This document shows positions 1-7,594 of a stretch of DNA of 64,000 nt, one piece after another. The stretch comes from Streptomyces flavotricini. Lineage in GTDB: Bacteria > Actinomycetota > Actinomycetes > Streptomycetales > Streptomycetaceae. The DNA lies in contig NZ_JAINUL010000001.1 in the NCBI RefSeq assembly GCF_020639365.1, positions 1,849,344 to 1,913,343 on the forward strand, in the 5' to 3' direction. Under the pieces are notes generated by a model that was given only the letters and a program-made list of their open reading frames with translations, searched no databases and was not told where the DNA came from. The position numbers and the translations under genes are program-made. Each line of letters begins with the position of its first letter. Position 1 is the first letter of the stretch.

Positions 1-350
1 CTCACCGCCACCCGTTCCAGCCGCGCCCAGCGCCGGAACCACGCCGCCAGCCCCGGCTCGCCCCGCGTCAGATGCCGGGCCGCCTTCCGCAGCGCGCCCG
101 TGTTGCCCAGCGCCTCCTCCGCCCGTTCCACGAAGTCCTCGTCCGGCATCCGGCGGCCCAACTCCACCGACTCCACGGTGTGTTTGGAGAACCGGACCCG
201 CGTCCCGAACTCCACCCGGCTCAGCCCCGCATGCTCCCGCAGGGCCTGGACGACGGCCCCGAACGTCCGCAGACTGTCCGACGGGTCGGGCTCGCGCTCC
301 CAGTCCCCCGCCGCCCCCTCGACATCGACCTCACCACCCGCGATCGTCAT
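1..350 (-). CDS. XRE-family helix-turn-helix regulator, N-terminal part (runs off the window)
   Basis: Reading the minus strand from an ATG at 350 gives about 116 residues with an acidic N-terminus and then a helix-turn-helix (around residues 36-70: LSRVEFGTRVRFSKHTVESV). A region typical of the start of DUF5753 follows (ARHLTRGEPGLAAWFRRW). The C-terminus lies beyond base 1. In streptomycetes such XRE/DUF5753 proteins usually sit beside a small HATPase_c protein, and one is divergently encoded at 504. The family is known as DNA-binding regulators of development or antibiotic genes; the target here is unknown. Confidence 0.8.
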   Translation of the reverse strand, partial: MTIAGGEVDVEGAAGDWEREPDPSDSLRTFGAVVQALREHAGLSRVEFGTRVRFSKHTVESVELGRRMPDEDFVERAEEALGNTGALRKAARHLTRGEPGLAAWFRRWARLERVAV

Positions 351-503
351 ACGCGGCCACCTCCAAGTACGTGCATGGGTCCTCCCCGCGACTGACTGAC
401 CCAGCGTGACGGAAATCAGCTCGTACCGTCCACTCTTCGTGCCCGTACGCTGACTCCGCGTACGGGGTGGACCCCTCGCGGAACCCGCCCCACGACCGCC
501 ACC

Positions 504-986
504 GTGGCCCCTATGAACCCCTCCTCCCCACAACTCGACACCGTCCCGGGTGTCTTCTCCCTGTTGCTGTCGTCCACCCGGCGCGGGGCCCGCCTCGGCC
601 GGTTGCTCGCCGTCACCGAACTCCGCAGCTGGGGCGTACCCCCGAGCGTCACGGAGCGTGCCGAGCAGATCGTTGCCGAGCTGACCGCGAACGCCGTGCT
701 CCACGGCCGGGTCCAGGGCCGGGACTTCCGGCTCGGCCTGTCGCTCTCCCCCGCTCCCCGGACCCTGCGCATCGAGGTCACCGACGCCCGCCGCGACCGG
801 ATGCCCGTGCTCCCCCAGCCCTCCAGCGGTGAGACCGGCCGCGGCCTGCTGCTTGTCTCCGAACTCGCCGACCGGTGGGGCGTCGTGCCGTATCCGCCGA
901 GCGGCAAGACCCTGTGGGCGGAGACGGATCTGCCGTCCCTGCACCCGGCGAACGAATCCGGCCAACCGGCCGGGCAACGCCTTTGA
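504..986 (+). CDS. ATP-binding protein, anti-sigma-factor-like serine kinase fold
   Basis: A 160-residue single-domain HATPase_c_2 protein. The N-box is visible as ELTANAVLHG (about residues 57-66). A D-box-like segment IEVTDARRDRMP and a G-box GRGLLLVSELADRWG follow. This is the layout of RsbW/SpoIIAB-like regulators, which bind an anti-anti-sigma factor or partner regulator. It is divergent from the XRE gene, with 153 bases between. The start may be GTG 504 or ATG 513; neither has a clear ribosome binding site. The kinase target cannot be told from sequence. Confidence 0.85.
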   Translation: MAPMNPSSPQLDTVPGVFSLLLSSTRRGARLGRLLAVTELRSWGVPPSVTERAEQIVAELTANAVLHGRVQGRDFRLGLSLSPAPRTLRIEVTDARRDRMPVLPQPSSGETGRGLLLVSELADRWGVVPYPPSGKTLWAETDLPSLHPANESGQPAGQRL

Positions 987-1070
987 TCAAGGAATGCCGG
1001 CCGCTTTACGCTTCCCCGGCGGGCGGCATCGCCCGCCGCAGCCGGCTCGACCGTTCCAGGAGAGTGCTCC

Positions 1071-2237
1071 GTGCCTTTTCCGCCCAGCGACATGCTTGCC
1101 GCGCAGAGCAAGTGGCTCTACTTCCAGGGCTTGGAGCACAAACTCCGCGAACGCCATCCCGAGCTGGCCCACCGGGTCTTCTTCAACTCGGGCGGCCCCT
1201 TCTTCTACCTGAAGGTCAACCTGTCGGGCGAGTCCGGCGTCGCCCTGGCGATCACACGGTTCGGCAACACCGAAACCTGGGCCATCCTCGATCCCCAGTC
1301 GGACAGCGAGCCCTCCGTCTGGGCCCCGAGCACCCCCGGCGAGGTGCTGGTCGACTCCCTCGCCGCCCATGCAGCCGCCCATCTCGCCGGCGTGCCCGTC
1401 GCCTCCCCCTGGCGCTGGCACCAGAGCGAGCGAAGCGACATGACCGACCTGGCCGACCTCCTCACGGACAGCGGGGTCAAGGTCCGGCGTGTGGTGGCGG
1501 GGAACGGGTGGTTCGCCTACGGTCCCCGCCACGAGCCGAAGCTCGGCCTCGTCGAGAGCTCCAGGGGACACCACCTCGACGCCGAGCTTCCCGGAGGCGT
1601 CCTCGTCCGGGTGTCGATCAAGCCGAACCTCGGCTGGACCGCCCACGTCCACACTCCGGAGTGGAACGCGTGGGGACGCATCGATCTCAGCCGCGCGCTG
1701 ACGGGGCGGGAGCGTCCCGTCCCAGGGGTACCGCTCGCCTCGGCCTCGACGGAACGGATCGCCGAGGTGATCAGTGGGGGGTTCCCGACATGGGCCGAGG
1801 TCCGCCCGTGGGACCCGTTCAGGGGCTACACCCCGCCCTCACCCTTCGGTTTCGACCCCACTGAGGCCGTGCTCGCTCAGCTCTCCCCGCTCGGCTTCGG
1901 CGATCTCCGGGAGGGTGTCGGCGGCGCCCTCGTCTCCGACTCCCACCACGTCGAGTGGTACGAACAAGAGCCCAAGACGCCCGGGAACCTCTTGAAACCC
2001 GAGCTGGTGCGCCTGAACGGGCTTGCCGCCGCGGCCGGGGAGGACGCCCCGAAGCGCCTCATCCTGATCACGAACTGCGGGCTCAGCCGCCCGGCGGCGG
2101 CCTTCGCCGACCAGGCCAAGGCGTTCGTCTTCCACTTCAACCCCGAGACCGGCCGGCTCGACCCGCTGAACCCGCGCGCCCAGGAAGCCCTCCCGCCCTG
2201 GGAAGACTCCCGCAAGCACGACCTGGAACCCTGGTGA
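1071..2237 (+). CDS. Uncharacterised protein with Mrr-like restriction-endonuclease-fold C-terminus, first gene of the McrBC operon
   Basis: A 388-residue protein starting at GTG 1071, eight bases after AGGAG. The first 260 residues match no family I recognise. The last 130 follow the order of a Mrr-type REase fold: a helix with LAQLSPLGFGDLREG, a strand GALVSDSHHVEWYEQE, a helix LLKPELVRLNGLA, and the strand-turn LILITNCGLSRPAAAFADQA seen after the catalytic core of Mrr_cat domains. The usual D...(E/Q)xK triad is not intact: where QxK is expected I read EWYEQ. It may be an inactive nuclease or a DNA/partner-binding subunit. It lies 75 bases before mcrB on the same strand, so co-expression is likely. 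The function is inferred from fold and context. Confidence 0.6.
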   Translation: MPFPPSDMLAAQSKWLYFQGLEHKLRERHPELAHRVFFNSGGPFFYLKVNLSGESGVALAITRFGNTETWAILDPQSDSEPSVWAPSTPGEVLVDSLAAHAAAHLAGVPVASPWRWHQSERSDMTDLADLLTDSGVKVRRVVAGNGWFAYGPRHEPKLGLVESSRGHHLDAELPGGVLVRVSIKPNLGWTAHVHTPEWNAWGRIDLSRALTGRERPVPGVPLASASTERIAEVISGGFPTWAEVRPWDPFRGYTPPSPFGFDPTEAVLAQLSPLGFGDLREGVGGALVSDSHHVEWYEQEPKTPGNLLKPELVRLNGLAAAAGEDAPKRLILITNCGLSRPAAAFADQAKAFVFHFNPETGRLDPLNPRAQEALPPWEDSRKHDLEPW

Positions 2238-2312
2238 CTTCCACCGCCCCACTGTCAGCACCACCGCATAACCTGCCTGAAGTGATCTGACCATCAGGAG
2301 AGTGTCAAGCCC

Positions 2313-4163
2313 ATGACAGCGGACGAATACCCGGAGTTCCGGCTGCACCTACCGAAGGGCGGGCCCGTCGCCCGCGGGCAACTGTCGGCTGACCGAGGTG
2401 CGCGGGGTAGCCAGAAGTTCGTCGTGTCTGCGGGGTCGCCGGCCAGAGCCCAGGAGGCCCCTTCGTTCGAGATACGCAAGCCACCCTCGTTCCGTGAGCG
2501 GCGGCAACTGATCGCGGACGGTTCGATCCGGGAATCGTCCCGGTGGCCGGGTTATCTGGAAGCGAATCGGGACATCGAGTGCTCCTCACCCTCTGCCGCC
2601 GCCGAGATCCTCATGGGGTGTAGCACCAACGGCCTGGGGGCCTGGAAGACGGCGGAGGGCCAGCCACTTGCCAAGTATCTCGGCCAGCAATCCCCCGGCC
2701 CCAACCGCGCCTGGCTCGTGCGCGGCTCCAACGTCACCGGGCTCGACCTCGTCCAGCGCACGTGGCTGCCCGAGGGGCTGGTGACCCTGGCCGCCTCCCG
2801 GCTGCGCCAGGGAGTGGAGGCGGGCAGCAGCAAGGAGCAGGTCCGCACCCTTGTCCAGGAGGACTACGAGTCCACGGCGACCTACAGCCAGAAGCAGGAC
2901 CTGGTGGAGGAGCTGCACGCGTTCCTGTCCCGGATGAAGCCGGGCGACACCGTGTGCACCATCTCGGGCGGTCGCCTGTACGTCGGGGAGATCACCGGGG
3001 AGGTCGAGCAGACCGAGTCCGAGGACCACCGGTCCAACCTGCGCCGCCCGGTGACCTGGCAGGACGAGGGGTACGCGTACGAGGAGCTGCCCGAGGAGCT
3101 CCAGCAGAAGCTGTCCATCCAGCACGATGTGGTGGAGCTGACCAGCGTCCAGGCCGTCATCGACGGTCTCGGGCTCACGGACGAGGAGCTGGCCGACGAG
3201 GCCGAGGCGATAGAGCGGGATCCGAGCGTGGAGATCCCGGCGCTCGCCGCCCGGCGGGAGCTGGAGCTGCCGGAGCCCACGGACGAGCTGGCCGCTGAGC
3301 TGCTGGTCCACAAGACGGACTGGCTGCGCGAGGTCCGGGACCTGCTGTGGGACGACCGTCAGCTCGTCCTGTACGGGCCACCCGGCACCGGCAAGACCTA
3401 TCTGGCGCTGAAGCTGGCCGAGTTCCTCGGCGGTGGCCCGGAGCAGGTGAAGCTGGTCCAGTTCCACCCCTCCTACGCCTACGAGGACTTCTTCGAGGGT
3501 TTCCGGCCGCAGGAGGACCCCGAGACCCGGGAGGTCGCCTTCCGGCTCACCGCCGGACCCCTGCGCGAACTGGCCGACCTGGCCTCGCGGGAAGGCAACC
3601 GGCACCTGCCCCACTTCCTGATCATCGACGAGATCAACCGGGCGAACCTGGCCAAGGTCTTCGGCGAGCTGTACTTCCTCCTGGAGTACCGGAACAAGTC
3701 GGTCCGGCTGACGTACTCCGGCGATGACTTCGCGCTGCCCCCGAACCTGTTCGTGATCGGCACCATGAACACCGCGGACCGCTCGATCGCGCTCGTGGAC
3801 GCGGCCATGCGGCGCCGGTTCGCGTTCGTGGAGCTGTCCCCGCGCACCGAGCCCACCAGCGGGCTGCTGCGGCGCTGGCTCGAATCCCAGAAGAAGGACT
3901 CCGAGCCGGCCGAGCTGCTGGACGCGCTCAACGCCCGTATCGACGACCCTGACTTCCGGATCGGGCCGTCGTACCTGATGAAGAAGGGCGTGTACCGGGA
4001 CGGCGGGCTGGAGCGCACCTGGCGGACGAAGATCCTTCCGCTGCTGGAGGAGCACCACTACGGCGAGGGCATCGACATCGAGAAGCGGTACGGGCTCACC
4101 GCGCTGCGCAGCTCCCTGCCACAGCCGCTCCCCCAGCAGGCGGCGCAGGAGCCGTCCGCGTGA
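2313..4163 (+). CDS. mcrB: McrB-type GTPase with N-terminal DUF4357 and EVE-like regions
   Basis: A 616-residue AAA+ motor subunit of a modification-dependent restriction system. Residues about 7-125 look like DUF4357 (FRLHLPKGGPVARGQL, then SPSAAAEILMG and NGLGAWK). Residues about 130-265 look like an EVE/PUA-type base reader (AWLVRGSN, then MKPGDTVCTISGGRLYVGEI, then RRPVTW). The motor follows: Walker A GPPGTGKT near residue 355, Walker B with sensor IIDEINRAN near 438, and the McrB signature TMNTADRSIALVDAAMRRRF near 484. In the family, McrB hydrolyses GTP and drives DNA translocation for McrC. The stop overlaps the mcrC start by four bases (GTGA), so translation is coupled. The reader domains suggest recognition of modified bases; which base is unknown. 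Confidence 0.88.
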   Translation: MTADEYPEFRLHLPKGGPVARGQLSADRGARGSQKFVVSAGSPARAQEAPSFEIRKPPSFRERRQLIADGSIRESSRWPGYLEANRDIECSSPSAAAEILMGCSTNGLGAWKTAEGQPLAKYLGQQSPGPNRAWLVRGSNVTGLDLVQRTWLPEGLVTLAASRLRQGVEAGSSKEQVRTLVQEDYESTATYSQKQDLVEELHAFLSRMKPGDTVCTISGGRLYVGEITGEVEQTESEDHRSNLRRPVTWQDEGYAYEELPEELQQKLSIQHDVVELTSVQAVIDGLGLTDEELADEAEAIERDPSVEIPALAARRELELPEPTDELAAELLVHKTDWLREVRDLLWDDRQLVLYGPPGTGKTYLALKLAEFLGGGPEQVKLVQFHPSYAYEDFFEGFRPQEDPETREVAFRLTAGPLRELADLASREGNRHLPHFLIIDEINRANLAKVFGELYFLLEYRNKSVRLTYSGDDFALPPNLFVIGTMNTADRSIALVDAAMRRRFAFVELSPRTEPTSGLLRRWLESQKKDSEPAELLDALNARIDDPDFRIGPSYLMKKGVYRDGGLERTWRTKILPLLEEHHYGEGIDIEKRYGLTALRSSLPQPLPQQAAQEPSA

Positions 4164-5377
4164 CCACCGTGATCGAGCTCGTCGAGCACGCCCCGGCCAC
4201 CGGCCACGTCCTGCCGGACGCGGTCGGCCGGGCGCTGGCCGCCGCCCGCATCGTGGACGCCTCCCCCGACCCGTACACGCCGGGCCGCTGGCTGTTGCGG
4301 GCCGGCAGCAAGGTCGGGGCGGTGTCCGTCGACGTACCGGGCGGCGGCGGGAGCGGGCCGGTCACCGTCCGCGTCACGCCAAAGGTGCCCATCGCGCGGC
4401 TGTTCTTCCTGCTCGGCTACAGCCTCGACCCGAAGGGCGGCTGGCGGGACGGTCAGGTCGACGTGGGTGAGCACCGCGAGGTGCTGCCCGCGCTCGCGCA
4501 CGCCGTGGAGCGGCAGACAGACCGGGCCCTGCGGAAAGGACTGCTCCAGGGGTACCGGGCGACCGAGGAGAGCGCGCTGGTGGTCCGCGGGCGGATCCGC
4601 GAGGCGGACCAGATACGGCACCGCTTCGGGGCGGCGCTGCCGGTCGAGGTGGCGTACGACGAGTTCACCACCGACATCGCCGAGAACCGCATTCTGCGGG
4701 CGGCGGTCGAGCGGCTGCTGCGCCTGCCGGGCGTGCCGCGCGAGGTGCGCCGCCGCCTGCTCCACCAGCGGGCCCGCCTCGCGGACGCCACCCCGCTGGT
4801 TCCCGGACAGCCGCTGCCCGCCTGGCGGCCGTCCCGCCTCAACACCCGCTACCAGCCCGCCCTGCACCTGGCCCGGGCCGTGCTCGACGGGTCCTCACCC
4901 GAGCACGTGCCCGGCGGCCTGCGCATCGACGGTTTCCTGTTCGACATGAACCGGCTCTTCGAGGACTTCGTGACGGTCGCCCTGCGCGAGGCGCTGCGCG
5001 GCTCGGACCTGACCGGCGCCCTCCAGGACCCGCACCACCTCGACGAGGAGGATGCGATCCGCATGAAGCCGGACTTCGTGCTGTACGGGCCGGACGGCAG
5101 CCCGCGCGCGGTAGCCGACGCCAAGTACAAGGCGGAGAAGCGGGACGGATACCCGGACGCCGACCTGTACCAGATGCTCGCCTACTGCACCGCGCTCGGA
5201 CTGCCCGAGGGGCATCTCGTCTACGCGAAGGGAAATGCCCCGCATGCCGCCCACCGGGTCCGGCACGCGGGCATCGTCCTCCACCAGCACGCCCTGGACC
5301 TGGACCGAGAACCGGCCGCGCTCCTGGCCGATATTGCCGCCCTTTCCCGGCATATGGGTGCTGACCTGCCCGTATGA
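4160..5377 (+). CDS. mcrC: McrC-type nuclease subunit of McrBC restriction system
   Basis: 405 residues with the McrC layout: an N-terminal beta-rich part (VTVRVTPKVPIARLFFLLGY), a central helical region (EFTTDIAENRILRAAVERLL, RYQPALHLARAVLDG), then the PD-(D/E)XK core with MKPDFVLYG near residue 302 and ADAKYK near 320. The final YQMLAYCTALGLPEGHLVYA is the typical McrC tail. The visible catalytic triad D...DxK appears intact, so it should cut DNA when loaded by McrB. Start GTG 4160 overlaps the mcrB stop. It is followed after 40 bases by the RelE-like/UvrD helicase, probably in the same transcript. Confidence 0.87.
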   Translation: MTTVIELVEHAPATGHVLPDAVGRALAAARIVDASPDPYTPGRWLLRAGSKVGAVSVDVPGGGGSGPVTVRVTPKVPIARLFFLLGYSLDPKGGWRDGQVDVGEHREVLPALAHAVERQTDRALRKGLLQGYRATEESALVVRGRIREADQIRHRFGAALPVEVAYDEFTTDIAENRILRAAVERLLRLPGVPREVRRRLLHQRARLADATPLVPGQPLPAWRPSRLNTRYQPALHLARAVLDGSSPEHVPGGLRIDGFLFDMNRLFEDFVTVALREALRGSDLTGALQDPHHLDEEDAIRMKPDFVLYGPDGSPRAVADAKYKAEKRDGYPDADLYQMLAYCTALGLPEGHLVYAKGNAPHAAHRVRHAGIVLHQHALDLDREPAALLADIAALSRHMGADLPV

Positions 5378-5417
5378 TCGGCGGCGGAGTGTCCGTCCAG
5401 GGTGGGGAGTTCACGTC

Positions 5418-7559
5418 GTGCCACAGCTCGCGTTCGCCAACAGCTTCTGGGAGAGCTACGACGTCCTGGAGAAGCCGATCAAAGCCGGCGTACGCAAAGC
5501 GATGGAGAAGTTCCAGAGGCTGACGGTCGCCGAGCTGTACGCCGACAAGGGACTGCACCTGGAGTCCGTCGACAAGGCACGCGACCCCCGGATGCGGACG
5601 ATCCGCGTCAACGATTTCTGGCGCGGTGTGGTCCTCTCCCCCGACGACGGCAGTGACGTCTTCCTGCTGGTCAACGTGGTGCCGCACGACGACGCGTACA
5701 CCTGGGCGGCCAAGCGCCTGTACACGACGAACAAGGCCACGCGGGGCCTGGAGGTCCGCAACGTCGTCGCGATCGAGCAGCTGACCCCGGCCCTGGAGAA
5801 GGCCGCCGCGAAGGCACCGGCCCTGCTGTTCGGGCAGTACTCCGACACCGTGCTCCGCGATCTCGGCATCGACGACCAGGTACTGCGGGCGGTGCGTACG
5901 GTCATCGACAAGCCCCAGCTGGAGGCTTTCGGGACGCTCCTGCCCGAGGACCAGTTCGAGGCGCTGCAGTACCTCGCGGAGGGTTTCACCCCCGAAGAGG
6001 TCTACCGGGACGTCGTGGCGGTACGCCGCCCGGCCAACGCCGGGCCCGACCCGGACCAGAGCCTGGCCGTGGCCATCGCCAACACCACGAGCCGTATCAC
6101 GCTCGTGACCAGCGCTGACGAGCTGACCGAGATCCTGAACAAGCCGTTCGCCGCGTGGCGGGTGTTCCTGCACCCCTCGCAGCGCCGGGTCGCCTACCGC
6201 GTGTCGTACGGCGGACCGGTCCAGGTCACTGGCGGACCCGGCACCGGCAAGACCGTCGTGGCCCTGCACCGCGTCAAGCACCTGCTGTCCCGCGCGCCCG
6301 ACACCCGGATCCTGCTCACCACGTACACGAACGCGCTGGCGCAGGCTCTGCGCGAGAACCTCGCTCTGCTGCTCGACGGGGACCAGGCACAGCTGGCCCG
6401 GGTCGACGTGACCACGGTGAACGCCTTCGCCCACCGGACCGTCACCCAAAGCGGCACGCGGGTGCCGTCCCCCGTAGGCGACCGGGAGGAGCGGCAGATC
6501 TGGCAGCGCGTGCTGAAGAAGCTGCAACTCCCCTGGTCCGAGCAGTTCCTCGCGCAGGAGTACCGGCACGTCATCCTGGCGCAGGACATCCGCGACCCCG
6601 ACACCTACCGCACGGCTCTGCGGCGGGGCCGGGGCAACGCCTTGTCCACCGCCCGGCGGGAACAGCTGTGGCCGGCCGTCGAGCTCTTCGAAGAGATGCT
6701 GAACAGCCAGGGTTCCACCACTCACCTTCAGGTGTGTGCGCGAGCCGCCCGGCTGCTCGCGAAGACCACGCCGCGCTACGACCACGTCGTGGTCGACGAG
6801 GCGCAGGACCTCCACCCGGCCCAGTGGCGGGTGCTGCGCGGCGCGGTCGCGCCCGGCAGCGACGACCTGTTCATCACCGGGGACCCGCACCAGCGGATCT
6901 ACGACTCGAAGGTGTCGCTCAGTTCACTGGGGATCTCGGTGGCCGGCCGTACCACCCGGCTGCGCATCAACTACCGCAGCACGGAGGAGATCCTGACCTG
7001 GTCGACGGGCATCCTGGCCCCGGTGGCCGTCGAAGACCTCGGCGGAGCGGGCTCGGACAGCCTGGCCGGCTACCGCTCCGTCCTGCACGGGCGGCGGCCG
7101 AGCGTGGCAGGGCACGGTTCCGAGCCGGCGGAGGTCGCGGCGCTGGTGGACCGCCTGCGGGAGTGGATCGCGCAGGGCGTGCGACCGTCCGAGATCGGCA
7201 TCTGCGCACGCTTCAACCTGCTCCTCGACAAGGTGTACGAGCGGCTGGTGGCGGACGGGATCCCGGTGGCCCGAGTACGGGACAACCCCGGCCCGGCGGT
7301 GGACGGGGTGCGCCTGGCCACCATGCACGCGATGAAGGGGCTGGAATTCCGCTGCGTGGCGGTGATCGGGGTGACGGCGGGTGCCCTGCCGTTCGGCCGC
7401 GAGGTCACCCCGGCTTCGGTCGATGCCCTTCAGCACGAGTCGGACCTGCTGCGGGAGCGCTGTCTGCTGTTCGTCGCGTGCACCCGGGCCAGGGAGGCGC
7501 TGTACGTCTCCTGGTCCGGGCCGGCGAGCGAGTTCGTTCCGCAGGCCGCCGAGCTCTGA
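5418..7559 (+). CDS. UvrD-like superfamily 1 helicase with N-terminal RelE/ParE-like domain
   Basis: A 713-residue protein; GTG 5418 is chosen because the earlier in-frame stretch is the out-of-frame end of mcrC. Residues about 1-120 resemble the small RelE/ParE toxin fold (FWESYDVLEKPIKAGVRKAM, KARDPRMRTIRVNDFWRGVV). The SF1 motor follows: Walker A GGPGTGKT near residue 272, motif II VVVDEAQDL, motif III LFITGDPHQRIYD, motif IV LRINYRSTEEIL, motif V ATMHAMKGLEF and motif VI ACTRAREALYVSW. It is a 3'-5' helicase-type ATPase in the McrBC operon. The RelE-like part may act as an RNA/DNA-binding adaptor rather than a free toxin, since no antitoxin gene is adjacent. That role is inference. Confidence 0.85.
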   Translation: MPQLAFANSFWESYDVLEKPIKAGVRKAMEKFQRLTVAELYADKGLHLESVDKARDPRMRTIRVNDFWRGVVLSPDDGSDVFLLVNVVPHDDAYTWAAKRLYTTNKATRGLEVRNVVAIEQLTPALEKAAAKAPALLFGQYSDTVLRDLGIDDQVLRAVRTVIDKPQLEAFGTLLPEDQFEALQYLAEGFTPEEVYRDVVAVRRPANAGPDPDQSLAVAIANTTSRITLVTSADELTEILNKPFAAWRVFLHPSQRRVAYRVSYGGPVQVTGGPGTGKTVVALHRVKHLLSRAPDTRILLTTYTNALAQALRENLALLLDGDQAQLARVDVTTVNAFAHRTVTQSGTRVPSPVGDREERQIWQRVLKKLQLPWSEQFLAQEYRHVILAQDIRDPDTYRTALRRGRGNALSTARREQLWPAVELFEEMLNSQGSTTHLQVCARAARLLAKTTPRYDHVVVDEAQDLHPAQWRVLRGAVAPGSDDLFITGDPHQRIYDSKVSLSSLGISVAGRTTRLRINYRSTEEILTWSTGILAPVAVEDLGGAGSDSLAGYRSVLHGRRPSVAGHGSEPAEVAALVDRLREWIAQGVRPSEIGICARFNLLLDKVYERLVADGIPVARVRDNPGPAVDGVRLATMHAMKGLEFRCVAVIGVTAGALPFGREVTPASVDALQHESDLLRERCLLFVACTRAREALYVSWSGPASEFVPQAAEL

Positions 7560-7594
7560 CCCGGACGGCGGCAACGGGGCGAGCGCGTTCCTGG

